From positions 2,554,882-2,618,881 of the forward strand of contig NW_006763295.1 in assembly GCF_000218685.1 (NCBI RefSeq): a stretch of DNA of 64,000 nt, given 5' to 3'. The stretch comes from Serpula lacrymans var. lacrymans S7.9. Lineage: Eukaryota > Basidiomycota > Agaricomycetes > Boletales > Serpulaceae. Each line of letters starts with the position of its first letter. The first letter of the stretch is position 1. The position numbers and the translations under genes are program-made. Positions 9,494-20,763 of this stretch are shown in pieces. Under the pieces are notes generated by a model. It made no database searches and was not told where the DNA came from. It saw only the letters and a program-made list of their open reading frames with translations.

Positions 9494-12400
9494 CTAAGGC
9501 TCGACTTCCAGGCTCGACCAAATTCCGGAGGTAGTGGTAAAATTTTCGGGCATAGGTTGAAAGAGGGAATTAAAAAGGTTTGAATCCATGCCTCTAAGCT
9601 TCCTGGGAGCTGAGGGATTCCTAGAATAAAACTCGCGAACAGCGTCGCGGGAGTTTTCCAGATGGGATTCTGGTTCCCACGTTCTGTCCTCGTCTCCATA
9701 GCCCTTCCATAGGACCAGGAACTCTAATTTTCCACGCTTCAAGCGTGCATCTACCACCCGTTCGACTTCGAACTCTTCTTCACCTTCCTGGGTGACTACT
9801 ACCGGACCGGGCCGGTCTACGCGCTGTCCCGGCAGCGGTCCTTTGTAGGGTTTCACACGGCTGATGTTAACCGTGGGTACCACCCTCATTCGTTTTGGGA
9901 GTTCCAGCTCCACCGCATTAGGTTTGACTTCCTTAATCCGGTAAGGGCCAATCCACTTTTCGGTCAGTTTTCTAGACTGCCGGTCTTTTAATTTCAAGTG
10001 GTCGGTGTCTAACCAGACCAGGTCGCCGACCTTGTAATCAGGGGCCTTAGAGCGTCTACGCTCTGCCCTGTCTTTCATCTGCTCCGCAGTTTTAAATAGC
10101 GCTTTGCGCGTTTCATCCAAGACAGACTTCATGTCTTTTGCCATGTTCCCAGCAGCCTCGTTTTTGCTTTTGCCAGGTTCTACACCCATTCTGGGGAGGT
10201 ACGATCTAGTAACCTCGAATGGTGCCTTTCCTGTAGCCGACGACTGTTTAATATTATAAGAGAACTGGGCTATCTTTAGCCACTTGGCCCAATCTGTCTG
10301 TCTGTCGTTAATAAATATCTGGAGATACTGTTTCAACTCCTGGTTGAGTCTCTCCGTTTGTCCATCGGTTTGCGGATGGAACACCGTGGATAATTTAGGT
10401 TTGATGCCCAGCATCCGGCATAATTCTTTCGTAAATTCGCTAGCGAATTGCGGTCCTCTATCGGAGATTACCATTTCTGGTAACCCATGGATTGACCATA
10501 CGAAATCCTTAAATAGGTCTGCCGTACCGGCGGCGGTGATGGTTTTGTTGGTGGGTATGAATACCACTTCTTTGGAGAAGCGGTCTACTACCACCATTAC
10601 TGAATCGTACCCGTTTGACTCGGGCAGATCCGTCGTGAAGTCCACCGATATATCCCGCCAGGGGCCAGCTGGTATCGGGTTCGGCATGAGTTTACCCGCC
10701 GGCGGTTGATGGGAATTCTTGGCCATGGCGCATCTCAGACAGGATTTTACGTATTCCTGTATGTCTTTGACCATGCCCGGCCACATGTAGTTTCTGGAGA
10801 TCAACTCCATTGTTCGTTGCCATCCAGGGTGCCCAGCCACTGGAGTGTCATGATGTCTATCCATTGCCTTGATCCTTGCGGACTCAGGCACATAGATTTT
10901 GTTTTTGAAATGAAAGAGCCCGTCTTTCCATGAATAATTTTCATTGCCGTCAAGGCGCGCCTTTTCCTCTGGGGAGATGTCTTTCCTGAAGACTTCCAGG
11001 AGAGCGGAATCTTGCCCGATTCTAACATTGGCAACCCTTGATTGATCTAACAGGGTGACACCTTTGTTGTCATCTTCAATGCCGTTGGCATGATCCTCTC
11101 TTCTAGATAAAGCATCCGCTTTCCCCATTGAGCTTCCTGGCTTATGAATTAATTTATAATTGAACCTTGACAAGTACACCGCGTAGCGGGCTTGTCTCCG
11201 GTTCAGGTCTCGGGCCGTCATGAAGTACTCTAGGTTTTTATGATCGGTCCAAATTTCGAATTGGTGCCTAGCACCTTCTAAGTAGTGCCGCCAGTGCTCT
11301 AAAGCTCTAATGATGGCCAGCATCTCTTTGTCGTATATTTGATAGTTGCGCTCTGTAGGCGACAAACTATGTGATAAATAGGCACAAGGCCTCCAAAGAT
11401 CATCAGGGCTTTTGATTGATAGAACAGCCCCAGTGGCGAAGTCAGAAGAGTCGGTTTCTAGCCGGAACTCTTTGTCTAATTCAGGGAATGCCAATATGGG
11501 CGCTGTTGTAAATGCCTGTTTAAGCTTATCAAAAGCTTCCTGTTCTTTGGCGCCCCACTGCCAAACAAGGTCCTTTTTGGTGAGATCGTTCAACGGTCTC
11601 GTGATTTTTGCAAAGTTTTCAATAAACCTTCGGTAGAAATTACCTAAGCCTAGGAAAGCCCTAACTCCTTTGACGCGAGTAGGTTCTGGCCATTCCAAAA
11701 TAGCTTGAACTTTCTCAGGGTTCATCCTGATTCCGTTCTGGCCTATGATCATACCGAGGAAGTCTACTTCCTTCACTTTAAAATTACATTTTTCGGGTTT
11801 AACGAATAGGTCCCGTTCCTGTAAGCGTCGAAGGACTTCTTGCACGATCCTGTCATGCTCAGCCTCATTGTCCCACTTCGTAAATATCAACAAATTGTCA
11901 ATGTAAATGACAACACAGTTTCCCATATCCGCAAAGATCTCATTCATCATGCTCTGGAAGGTTGCCGGTGAATTGGTCAACCCAAAGAACATAACAAGGG
12001 GTTCAAAGGATCCTCGGTGGCACGTGAACACAGCCTTCCAAGCATCTTTTTCTTTGATTTGCACATTATTGTACCCCCATCTGAGATCCATCTTTGTCAA
12101 GATTTTGGCACCAGCCAACTTGTCTACTAGCTGACTGATCAAAGGCAGCAGATATGCATTTTTAACCGTCTACTCATTCAAGTAATGATAGCCCATAATC
12201 TTACACTTTTTACCATCCTTTTTAGGAATGAAGAACACCAGGGATGTCATAGGGCTTTTAGAAGGTCTGATGTAACCCTTTCTAAGCTGTTCATCTATGA
12301 AACTTGATAACTCATCTCTTTCTGGAGCAGAGAGTGGTATCATGTGTCCTTTTCTCGGTTTGAAGGTGTCCTTCAAATCTATAGCATGGTCCCAAGGCTT

Positions 12401-13387
12401 AGCCTCTGGGAAGCGCTCTGATTTGTGTTTCGAAAAGACTTTCCAGAAGTCGTGGTACTCGGGAGGTACCAGCCTCTTAATCTCTTCCTCAGGTTTTACC
12501 TCATCATCGTCATCGTCGATCTTTTCTAAAGATCTGAGCTCGTAAACGTGACTAGCGTTTAACTTTTCGAGACGCTCATTGTGACGGACATGATTTGGTT
12601 TACCCAAGTTTACACATTCCTGGGGACAACGTGACAATGTGACAACCCCTGTCTGCCAGTTGATCTCAGGATTGTGTTTGAATAGCCAGGTCCAGCCTAA
12701 GATTAAATTAATCTTCCCTAGTTGGGTAGCCTCGGCAGTGACTCGTTCTCTGTGTCCTTGGTATTCGACCACAAAAGAACATTTGTGTGTAATACAGCCA
12801 CCTGCGTTAAGCGTACCGTCAACGTTATAGACGGGAATAGATGTTTCTAATTTTACAAGGGGGAGTCCAATTTGCTCCGCCCAGACCTGATCTATGAAGA
12901 TCCCGTTAGCGCCTGAATCAAGCAGTGCGCTCGTTGAGTGTACATTGCCCCTGGCAAGGTTTTCCACGCCAACGTCTAAACGGATCTCCTTTTGGAATAA
13001 ATACGTGCGCATCAACACACGCCTTGGGATTTCAGGAAAGGGTGGCTCCGAAGAAGAAGAAGAAGAAGAAGAAATTTTGAATGACACATGTTTTTCTATT
13101 TTTGTTTTACCAGAATCAAGCACCCTAGTGTTCGTCTCGCCGGGGCCACGCTCCAAGGGAGACGCTGGTGCAGCGGTAGTATCATAAATATTACAGTTAC
13201 ATTTCTTCATACAAGTACATACTTCTGATAACAAATTTAAAAATTTATTTACAAATTGGGGAGCCATCCCCGTCATTCCGTTATTGCTCGTGCAACACCC
13301 CGGAGCAGGGGCCACTTTGTTGTGGTTTACTTCATTTTTACCAGGAGCTAAGGCACCCAAGTGACCTAAGCCCCGAATTCTTTTCCC
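9494..13387 (-). CDS. E1 pol: protease, reverse transcriptase, RNase H, integrase, chromodomain; internal TAG
   Basis: Read by -1 frameshift from gag at the heptamer 13381-13387. Protease motif DSGANGIFID is near 12900. Reverse transcriptase spans about 12330-11700, with FGLTNSPATFQ and catalytic box YIDN (11894-11905) where YxDD is usual. RNase H contains TDHKNLEYF. The integrase has the HHCC finger (HHDTPVAGHP, then CLRCAMAK), core DFTTDLPES, SDRGPQFASEF and ERLNQELKQ. A GPY/F-like segment and chromodomain FEVERVVDARLKRGKLEF end the frame. The only frame break is TAG at 12170-12172, between LNE and TVKNAY, where relatives have Trp. E3 has the same TAG. Pol is therefore either dead and copied in trans, or read through. 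Confidence 0.9.
12170..12172 (-). other. In-frame TAG in E1 reverse transcriptase
   Basis: The codon between LNE and TVKNAY is TAG. E3 has the same codon at 21943-21945. A Trp codon TGG at this place would need one G-to-A change. Everything before and after is open in the same frame. Confidence 0.9.
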
Positions 13388-14412
13388 TGAGCCTTCATTT
13401 CGTTGACCTGTTGGTCATAGAAGAAGGCCCGGATTTCGTCGTAAGAACGACCGGCCAAAGAGTTGAGCCGATCGTCCGGCTTTTCGATTTCTAGTTGGCG
13501 CGCCTGGCGCCCTTGATTATTTTTTTGTTGGGCAGCCTGGGCCCCGTTTCTACAGTCTCGGGACATGTGTCCCTCTTGGCTGCAGTTGTAACAGTTGCCC
13601 TTGAATCTGCGCATTTGTCCGCCTTGGACCGCGCCGATATCCATAGGAGCACCCTGTCCTGGCTGCAGCCCGAACGGCTTGAACCCGTGAGAGTGATTAT
13701 GATGTTGGTTTGATGACCCAGGGCGCCTCTGGGGTATGTTGTTTTGTTTGGTGGACCCGCCACCTTGGTGCATGGTGTAGAGCTCTATGGCTCTACCGAC
13801 TCGTCGTACTTCCTCAGCCGCCAGGGCCAAGTTGTCACTTCGTGTATCCTGCAGATAGATCTGTTCTGCAATGCGAGGGTTCACATTGCGTTCTAGCAGT
13901 TCCACTGCGTGTTCATTGCCAAGACCCCCTTGGATTGAGAGGGCCAGGAACCGGGTTACGAAATCATCCGTCCTCATGTTTCCTTGTTTGAAGGAACGGA
14001 TTTGCTGACGCGCCCAGTCACGCTCAGCTTGCGGTTTGAAATATTTTTCGATCTCTGTTTTGAGATCGTCCCAGGTGGGCCACACACCCGCGGTGTAGCA
14101 TTCCTGGAGTCTTACTTGGGCGTATCGACCCGCCACAGGTCCTTTTAGGCGAGATAGCACCGCAGTGGCTACCTCAAAATCGTCGGCGAAAGTGTCCCAG
14201 TTCGCCTTGACCCAAATCTGGAGCTTGATCCACCATTCAGCAAATCGCGCTCTGTCTCCTTCGAAGGCGCCAGGGTCAGCGACGACTTCGACTTTTTTAT
14301 TAAACTTTTTCTCTACCGAGGGGGTTGCTACAGGGGGGTTGGCCTGTATCTCGGCGAGCTGCGAGGTTAATTCAGCTATCTGCACACGCATTGCGTGCAG
14401 TAGCGCATTCAT
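13366..14412 (-). CDS. E1 gag with zinc knuckle
   Basis: 348 codons from an ATG at 14412 to TAG at 13366. The N-terminal part is a coiled-coil-like segment (MRVQIAELTSQLAEIQ). The centre matches the retrotransposon gag capsid fold (FAEWWIKLQIW and YFKPQAERDWARQQI are typical). A CCHC knuckle (CYNCSQEGHMSRDC, about residues 274-287) binds RNA. The C-terminus contains the -1 slippery heptamer five codons before the stop. Gag forms the virus-like particle in which cDNA is made. Intact. Confidence 0.92.
   Translation of the reverse strand: MNALLHAMRVQIAELTSQLAEIQANPPVATPSVEKKFNKKVEVVADPGAFEGDRARFAEWWIKLQIWVKANWDTFADDFEVATAVLSRLKGPVAGRYAQVRLQECYTAGVWPTWDDLKTEIEKYFKPQAERDWARQQIRSFKQGNMRTDDFVTRFLALSIQGGLGNEHAVELLERNVNPRIAEQIYLQDTRSDNLALAAEEVRRVGRAIELYTMHQGGGSTKQNNIPQRRPGSSNQHHNHSHGFKPFGLQPGQGAPMDIGAVQGGQMRRFKGNCYNCSQEGHMSRDCRNGAQAAQQKNNQGRQARQLEIEKPDDRLNSLAGRSYDEIRAFFYDQQVNEMKAQGKEFGA
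13381..13387 (-). promoter_or_regulatory. E1 -1 ribosomal frameshift heptamer GGGAAAA
   Basis: In the gag frame the codons read CAG GGA AAA, giving G GGA AAA, a canonical X XXY YYZ heptamer. After slipping by -1 the frame stays open through the gag stop and into the pol frame. The same heptamer is at the same place in E3 (23241-23247). Confidence 0.8.
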
Positions 14413-14952
14413 ATCTTGGGGTTGCGACGATATGTCGACTTGTTCTCTTTGGGTAACGTAAAAATAGGTAACTGGGGGTCCCCGCTTGCTATCTGCGGAT
14501 CAACCTCTTCCCAGCTGAGTATCGGATCTCAATCTCCGACTACCCACACTATAGTATTTGAAAATGTATATAAAATGTAAACGTAATAAACCCTGGTCCG
14601 AACGGTTGTCAGGGGGTGGTCCGCTTGTTAAGCTGTCAACCCTTCTCCAGACTGGCGGAGGCAAGTGCCCGGCCTGGTCAGAGGTATTCGAAAGTGAAAG
14701 TTTGTATTCTAAATCTAATCAACAGTGGTTCCACACCGACTGCTGAGCTAAGGTACTCCCCTTAACGCTGGGGGCCGCGTATCGAAGGTTTGCGTTCTTC
14801 TCCCGAAGCACTACAAGGCCGTCGCTAGGAGCGCACCTATCTGCTATGTGGGATATTCCTAACCGCTAACCAATCTCCTTCACCCTGGAGTCCGGGTGCC
14901 CAGTGGGACTTTTTGCACAAACGTGCGAGAGAGTAGAAAGAGCGAGTCCTAA
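14413..14952 (-). promoter_or_regulatory. E1 untranslated leader and self-priming primer-binding site
   Basis: No ORF is supported between gag and the 5' LTR. Two bases from the LTR the plus strand has AGCGAGTCCT (14941-14950), so the RNA has AGGACTCGCT. This is the exact complement of AGCGAGTCCT inside the LTR (15064-15073 minus strand), which lies 31 bases after the TATA box. No tRNA-type TGG motif follows the LTR. The layout fits Tf1-type self-priming. Confidence 0.75.
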
Positions 14953-15338
14953 TGTAACAACCAAGAGTTAGTTACTCTGGCGCACACAAGAACACACTAT
15001 AAGGAAGATGTTAAGGGAGTGGTTACCCCTTGAGCTGCAGAGAGTTTGTTGGTATACAACAGGAGGACTCGCTGAGGAGTCTCCTGGATCTATTGGGGTA
15101 TATATACTACTACAGGTTGTTTGTACATGTGTACTATACAGTTGATGAAGGCAGTGGCTGATGATGTCATAGGGTCTAGCCCGTATGGCCAGCTCCACTG
15201 CGTGAGAGAGTTAAGTCTAAAAGTAAAAGAAAGGCAACGCGGCGCGAGAAAGGGAAATGCCGCGTGGCACTTAAAGTATAAAGTTAAAGCGGAGAATAAA
15301 AGGGACAGGAGATGTCCGGAAATTGTGTTATCGTAACA
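14953..15338 (-). repeat. 5' LTR of E1
   Basis: Apparently identical to 9097-9482. In element sense the TATA box is on the minus strand at about 15098-15106, and the likely transcript start is near 15073. Followed on the right by the CTTAT duplication. Confidence 0.95.
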
Positions 15339-18300
15339 CTTATTGTTATAAGAAAATTCCGCTAGTGGTAACCATTCGGCCCAGTCTGTTTGTTTGTGAT
15401 TGACGAATATTCTGAGATACTGTTCTATCTCTTGGTTTATTCGTTCTGTCTGTCCGTCTGTCTGAGGATGATAAGCGGTCGAGGGATTTCCTTTTATCCC
15501 GAGGAGCTTATAGAGATCTTTCATGAAGTTAGAGACGTATTGCGGTCCTCTATCTGAAATGATCTTTTCTGGTATGCCGTGATTTCTAAAGATGTTGTCT
15601 CTAAATAATCTGGCTACTCCTTCTGACGTCACTTTATCATAAGTTGGCATGACTTTGATCATCTTCGAGAATCGATCTACTACCACGAGTATCATATTGT
15701 AACCGAGAGATTCCGGTAATGGTCCGATCAGGTCTGTGGTAATGATTTCCCATGGTCTGGTTGGGATTTCATTCGGGTGTAACGGTGCCGCTTTCTTTTG
15801 ATGATTTATCTTTGTGCGTTGACACGTTTCACAGCCTTCTACGTACTTTCGGATGTCTCTGTCCATGTACGGCCACCAATACCATCTAGTTACCAATTCC
15901 TTGGTTTTATACTGTCCGGGGTGTCCTGCTACAGTGGAGTCATGGTTTTCTTTTATGATGTGTTCTCGTAATTTCCCGTCTTTGGGAATATAGATCCTTC
16001 CTTTGAATATCAACATCTCATCTTCCATCCATATGCCTTTTTCTCTGTCTTCCCCTTTCTCTATCATCTTTCGCGCTACTTCGTCTACGTTCATCATTCT
16101 TTTACAGATCCATTTGTATAATTCCACTGCATCGGCTGATTGCTCTGCCATGCGTTGTCTTTCTGTGTGTGAAATCATCATTCTGAAGTGTTCTGCTTTT
16201 AGAACGATTACGTCTTCATTGTCATCCACCCCCCTTTCATGATCTGCTCGTCTCGAGAGAAGGTCTGCTTTGATGTGTTTGGTACCTGGAATATGATGGA
16301 GCGTAAAGTGGTAATTGCTCAATTCCATGACCCATCTAGCTTGTCTTCTGTTGAGCTTTTGAGGTTGTTTGTAGTAGAGAAGATTCTGGTGGTCTGTCCA
16401 GATCTCAAACACCTCTTTAGCATCAACGAGATAATGCCTCCATTCTTCTAACGCAGTCATTATAGCGAGAAGTTCTTTATCGTAAATCTCATAATTGCGT
16501 TCTGTAGGGTTTAACGCTTTTGAGAGATATGCAATCGGTTTCCATTTCCCGTCTTGCATTTGTGAAAGAACTGCCCCCATAGCATAATCGCTGCTATCAG
16601 CTTCTATCTTAAATTGGCCGTCATCAGTTGGTAAGGCGAGTATGGGAGTTGATCCGACACGGGTTTTTAATCCGTTAAAAGCGTCGATCTGTTCCTGTCC
16701 CCACACAAACTCTACTTTCCTGGTCAATTTCGTTAATGGCTTGGCGATCAACCCAAAGCCTTCTATGAATCTTCTGTAGAAGTTCACGAAACCCAAGAAT
16801 GCTTGTACTTCCTTTTTTGATTTGCATTCTGGCCATTCCATGATTCCTTTTACTTTTACCGGATCCATGCGGATTTCATTTTCTGAAATGATAAGACCTA
16901 AGTACTCTGTTGAGGTCTCTTCGAAATCACATTTTTCTGGTTTTAAGTAAAGATTGTTCTTCCTTAGAATATCTAACACTCTGCGCGTCATTGCGTGGTG
17001 TTCTTCAATTGTTTTTGTGAAAATCATGATGTCGTCGAGGTAAATTACGACTTTTCCGTCATCAATCAAATCTTTGAATAGCGCATTCATCATGGTTTGA
17101 AATGTGGCTGGTGAGTTCGTGAGTCCAAAGAACATCACTAATGGTTCAAAGAGCCCCCTATTCGTTCTGAAGGCTGCTTTGTGTTCGTCTCCGTCTTTGA
17201 TTCGGATATTGTTGTATCCCCATCTGATATCTAACTTCGTAAAGTATTTCGCGCCCCTGAGCTTGTCTACAAGTTCATTTATCAAGGGTAGCGGATATCT
17301 ATTTTTGATGGTGATATTGTTTAATCTCCGATAGTCTTGGACGGGTCTAAGTTTTCCATCTTTCTTTTTTATGAAGAAGAACGGGGATGCAAATTGAGAT
17401 TTGGAAGGTCTGATTCTTCCTGATTCGAGATTTTCGTTTATGAATGCATCTAATTGTTCTTGTTCTCCTAAAGCCAGTGGATAACATTTGCAGTCCAGAG
17501 TATGGTCGCCTGGGATGAGTTCTATGGCGTGATCCCATTGGCGTCTCTCTGGCAGTGCATCAAATGACTCCTTATCGAATACGTCTTTGTAATCGTGGAG
17601 GTGTTTTGGAACTATCTTCTCGAATCCTCCTTCTTTCTGATCTTTACCAGCGGCTTCAGCAAGTTTCTGAGCTGTTGTGCCTTGTGCCCTAATATGGTAG
17701 TAGTGATCATCAATAGAAGTATCTTCGTAGTTCATTAGATTCACTTGGATCAGCTGATCCCCATCTGAGCGATCTACTTCCGAAAAGTATGTGTCAGGGT
17801 CTTCTTCCGGATCAAGGAAGTCAACCTGTCGTTTGCATTCTTTCGGGCATCTATCAAAGTTTAACTCCGACTTCTTCCAATCTATAGTGGGATTGTGCTT
17901 TGTTAACCACTCATGTCCAAGGAACATGCGACCACTCCCTAAGCTTGTTACGGCAAAGTGAATGTTCTCTTCGTGGTCTTCTATGCTCAATCGTAGTTCT
18001 ATAAATTCTTTGATAGCACCATCTTTGTTAAGTGTGCCATCAGCGTTATAAACTGGAATGGGTCTCGGTATTTTCTTTGTCTCGTAACCTTGTTCTTTTA
18101 CGAACGTTGAATCTATACAGCTCCCTGTGCATCCACTATCTAAGAGAGCTTCGATCGTCGTTGATCGGTTTGTGTCAAGAGTTGTGAGTTTGCAAGTAAT
18201 GTTCATCTGATTTCCTTGCGTTCCCCTAATATATTTCTTTGGGGTGTGTAACTCTAATAGAGCGAGTTCAGCATCGTGTAGCGTCAATGCATTTAACTCT

Positions 18301-18878
18301 TGTATCGTCTCTATTGTGACTTCTTTGCTTCTCTTTTGGTGCGTCCAGATATTGAGAATACCAATGGATCTGTCTTCCTTTTGGTCTCGTAATCTTTCAG
18401 CAACCCATAGTGGCGTCCATGCCGCTGTCAGTTTCTTTCTTTCTTTGTGGTCTAGGTTTTTATTAGAGGTGTTCCTGACCTCTTTGGAACTGGTCGAACC
18501 ATCAGTTACATCAGTGCTTCCCAATTGAGTCACTGCTTTCTGTGGTTCTGTTGTTTCCAATGAAGTGCTGCCCGATTGAGTCACTTCCTTCACAAATTCT
18601 TTTTTAGTTACTGCGCTTTTCTCTTTTGAGTGCGCCGTAATCTCTTTATCTGGGATCTTTCTAACCCGTTCCCTATTCAGGTTCACATCTTTTTTAGTTT
18701 CTTTTTCTTTTGATCTTAGATCTGCTGTGTCTTTGGCTAATGCAATTTCATTTTCATGATCGGTATCACATATAATAGACGGCAAACAGGAATCTTCGAT
18801 CGACAAAGTAGAGAAACTATTATGGAAACTTTTGTCCTTAGGCGCAGCCGGTTGATGTGTTACCGCTGGCCTCTTCAA
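15339..18878 (-). CDS. E2 pol, 5' part: protease, reverse transcriptase, RNase H, integrase
   Basis: Starts by -1 frameshift from gag at 18878. After a long charged linker come the aspartic protease (LLDSGCTGSCID), reverse transcriptase with FGLTNSPATFQ and the canonical YLDD box (17031-17042), RNase H (TDHQNLLYY), the integrase zinc finger (ENHDSTVAGHP, then CETCQRTK) and core residues in TTDLIGPLPES, SDRGPQYVSNF and ERINQEIEQ. The frame is open throughout up to the E1 insertion in SYNNK. Any further codons in the same frame belong to the E1 LTR. Together with 8219-9091 this is a complete polyprotein, so E2 may have been active until E1 landed. Confidence 0.95.
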
Positions 18879-20065
18879 AAACCCTGAAGGATCTTTGCTC
18901 TTTCTTCTGCACTCATGTTTTGCAAGAACTCCCTAACATTGAATTGGGGTTTTGCGTGTGCCTCTTTTTTGCATTCGAAGGATCGGTGTCCTTTTTCTCC
19001 GCACCGGTAGCAGAGCCCTTTCTGTCGGTACTCCGCTTTATCGACCTTCATCGGGTCACCGGCTTGGGTATAAAGGTACCCGCTACCGTCCTTCTTTCTT
19101 TCAACCTTTGGTTCGGTCTTTCCTCCTCCGTCTTGCTTCTTTTTCTCCGTGCTTCTGAAGCTCTCCTTCTCTGCCTCTCTGTGGCGCCACAAGTAGTCAA
19201 TGCGGATCAACTCCTTTTTCCACTCTTCGTAGTTGGCTGGCTCCCGGCCGCCGTATATCACCTGATTGACCAGGGGTTCATTCATGTTTCTACGTAAGAG
19301 CGAAATGAGGAAGTCCTCATTGGCTGCTTGGAGGTAGTTAGCCTCTCTTCTCAGTTCTTCGAAATGTTCGAAGTGCTTCTCTGCCGTGTTCTTCCCTTGG
19401 CGCAAGATCATAATGTCATTGCGGGCGGCGAGTTGCTCGTGAACATTCTTGAACCGAGTCTCCATTTTGTGGGCGAACCACTCAAAACTTTCGTAAGTGG
19501 ATTTGAGGTTTTCTCCTCGCATCCTCTTTTCTATCTTCGTCTCCATCCACTCCGTTCTGAAGGCAGCTGCTGCTCCTCCTGTCATAAAAGAAAGCACATA
19601 GGCGATCTTTCTCTTGTCATCTGCGAAATACTCCTCATCATCCTCATAGTTTAGCATTAAGGCCTCGCGGAAAGCCTTGTACTTCTTTCGGTCTCCATCG
19701 AAGTTTTCAGGCTTCTGGAGTGCCGTTCTCGTTCTGTCTAAGCGTCTCGGCTGCGTGCTGGGTGGCGTTGGTGCGGATGCGGCGGGAGCGGACGTAGAAG
19801 AATTCGACGTAGCTAACCTCAGCTTGGCTAGCAATTCTTCTACTTCTTCTTTCGCCTCTTTCAGCTGTGTTTCGTAAAGGTCGTGGAGCCGTCTCTGCTC
19901 CTGTTCTATTCTGGTCTGAACGTACTGTTCCAGTCCAGCTTCCCTCGATGTTGGTGCTCGTGGTTCTACGGGTGGGAGTGCACCTGATAATTCTCCCATT
20001 CCTATCTCTGGTGTGTCCGGCTCTTCGCGCGGACCTCGCCACTCTCCGAATGCTTCTGTCGTCAT
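18875..20065 (-). CDS. E2 gag with zinc knuckle
   Basis: 396 codons, ATG at 20065, TGA ending at 18875. There is a coiled-coil-like stretch (RIEQEQRRLHDLYETQLKE) at about residues 52-85, then an Ala/Pro-rich linker, a capsid-type core, and a CCHC knuckle CYRCGEKGHRSFEC near residue 352. The stop codon directly follows the frameshift heptamer. No break is seen. The protein differs strongly from the E1 and E3 gag proteins, so E2 is a separate gypsy lineage. Confidence 0.92.
   Translation of the reverse strand: MTTEAFGEWRGPREEPDTPEIGMGELSGALPPVEPRAPTSREAGLEQYVQTRIEQEQRRLHDLYETQLKEAKEEVEELLAKLRLATSNSSTSAPAASAPTPPSTQPRRLDRTRTALQKPENFDGDRKKYKAFREALMLNYEDDEEYFADDKRKIAYVLSFMTGGAAAAFRTEWMETKIEKRMRGENLKSTYESFEWFAHKMETRFKNVHEQLAARNDIMILRQGKNTAEKHFEHFEELRREANYLQAANEDFLISLLRRNMNEPLVNQVIYGGREPANYEEWKKELIRIDYLWRHREAEKESFRSTEKKKQDGGGKTEPKVERKKDGSGYLYTQAGDPMKVDKAEYRQKGLCYRCGEKGHRSFECKKEAHAKPQFNVREFLQNMSAEERAKILQGF
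18878..18884 (-). promoter_or_regulatory. E2 -1 ribosomal frameshift heptamer GGGTTTT
   Basis: In the gag frame CAG GGT TTT TGA gives G GGT TTT immediately before the stop. After the -1 slip the next codons (TTG AAG AGG) are exactly the beginning of the open pol frame. This is a classical simultaneous-slippage site. Confidence 0.8.
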
Positions 20066-20763
20066 GATCTGGGTAGGGGGTGTGGTATCGGGTTCGGATC
20101 GGTTCTATTTCTGGGAATGTGAAGTAAATTTCCCAAGCTATTCTGTTCTCGGAGTGAAAGTGTTCTTCTGCTAGCCACTCTTCGAATTTCCCAGGTTGCA
20201 TACAAAAGAGTTTCCCGATGATAAGTCGGATCAACACTTTCTAATGTAAGATCAACCGGTCTATCTGTTTCCTTCTTTAGTCAAGCGGTTCCTCTTCTGT
20301 CCCGCACTGACTATGTACATAACTAATTCTACTCTGATATATCGGTGTTCTAAAGTATAGTAACTGAGGTCCAAACGGTTGTCTCAGTGATACCCAGCGA
20401 ATAACCGCGTGCAGGTCTTTTCCAACTGGCGGACTCAAGTGAGCGGCCTGGTCAGAAGGGTAAAGAAGTTCTTCTAAACTAAGTAATACCTATCGGGCTC
20501 CACGCCGTCAAGGGTTCTAGCTAAAGGGTTGGAAGGGGGAGTGAGGGGGATATCGACAAACGACTCTGTGGGTGAGACGTTGGCAGGAAAAAATGAAACA
20601 ATGGTAGATGGTCGGGTGATAGGTGTGATGATGGTTGGTTTGGTGATATAGACGTAGAGTTTGGCAATGCCAAAGAGTATGATTACAATGAGAGGGAATA
20701 GGGTGATGATTAGGATAGCTGTGCTTTTGCTCATCAACAGGTGTCGTTCCAAGTTGTAGATTA
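20066..20763 (-). promoter_or_regulatory. E2 leader, small ORF and self-priming primer-binding site
   Basis: Next to the LTR the plus strand reads AGTTGTAGATT (20752-20762). The same 11 bases occur in the LTR in element sense (20862 to 20852), so the RNA can pair with itself as in Tf1. The LTR site is 34 bases after TATATAA (20890-20896). The leader also holds a 92-codon ORF (20752-20474, minus) with one strong hydrophobic segment near its N-terminus. Its role, if any, is unknown. Confidence 0.7.

Larger units (their letters stand above)
9097..15338 (-). mobile_element. E1: Ty3/gypsy retrotransposon nested in E2, identical LTRs
   Basis: A 6242-bp insertion with two 386-bp LTRs (9097-9482 and 14953-15338) that look identical throughout. 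The 5-bp duplication CTTAT is at 9092-9096 and 15339-15343. Minus-strand order: 5' LTR, primer-binding site, leader, gag, pol in the -1 frame, polypurine tract AGAAGGGGGGTAG, 3' LTR. Identical LTRs imply a recent insertion, yet reverse transcriptase has an in-frame TAG and a YIDN box. Confidence 0.96.

Noticed and set aside
15090..15338. C-terminal tail of the long E2 pol frame after SYNNK
   Set aside because: These codons are E1 LTR sequence read in the E2 frame by chance; the true continuation is at 9091.
19707..20237. 176-codon minus-strand ORF overlapping E2 gag
   Set aside because: Arg-rich reading in another frame of gag and leader; no recognisable motif, and gag explains the region.
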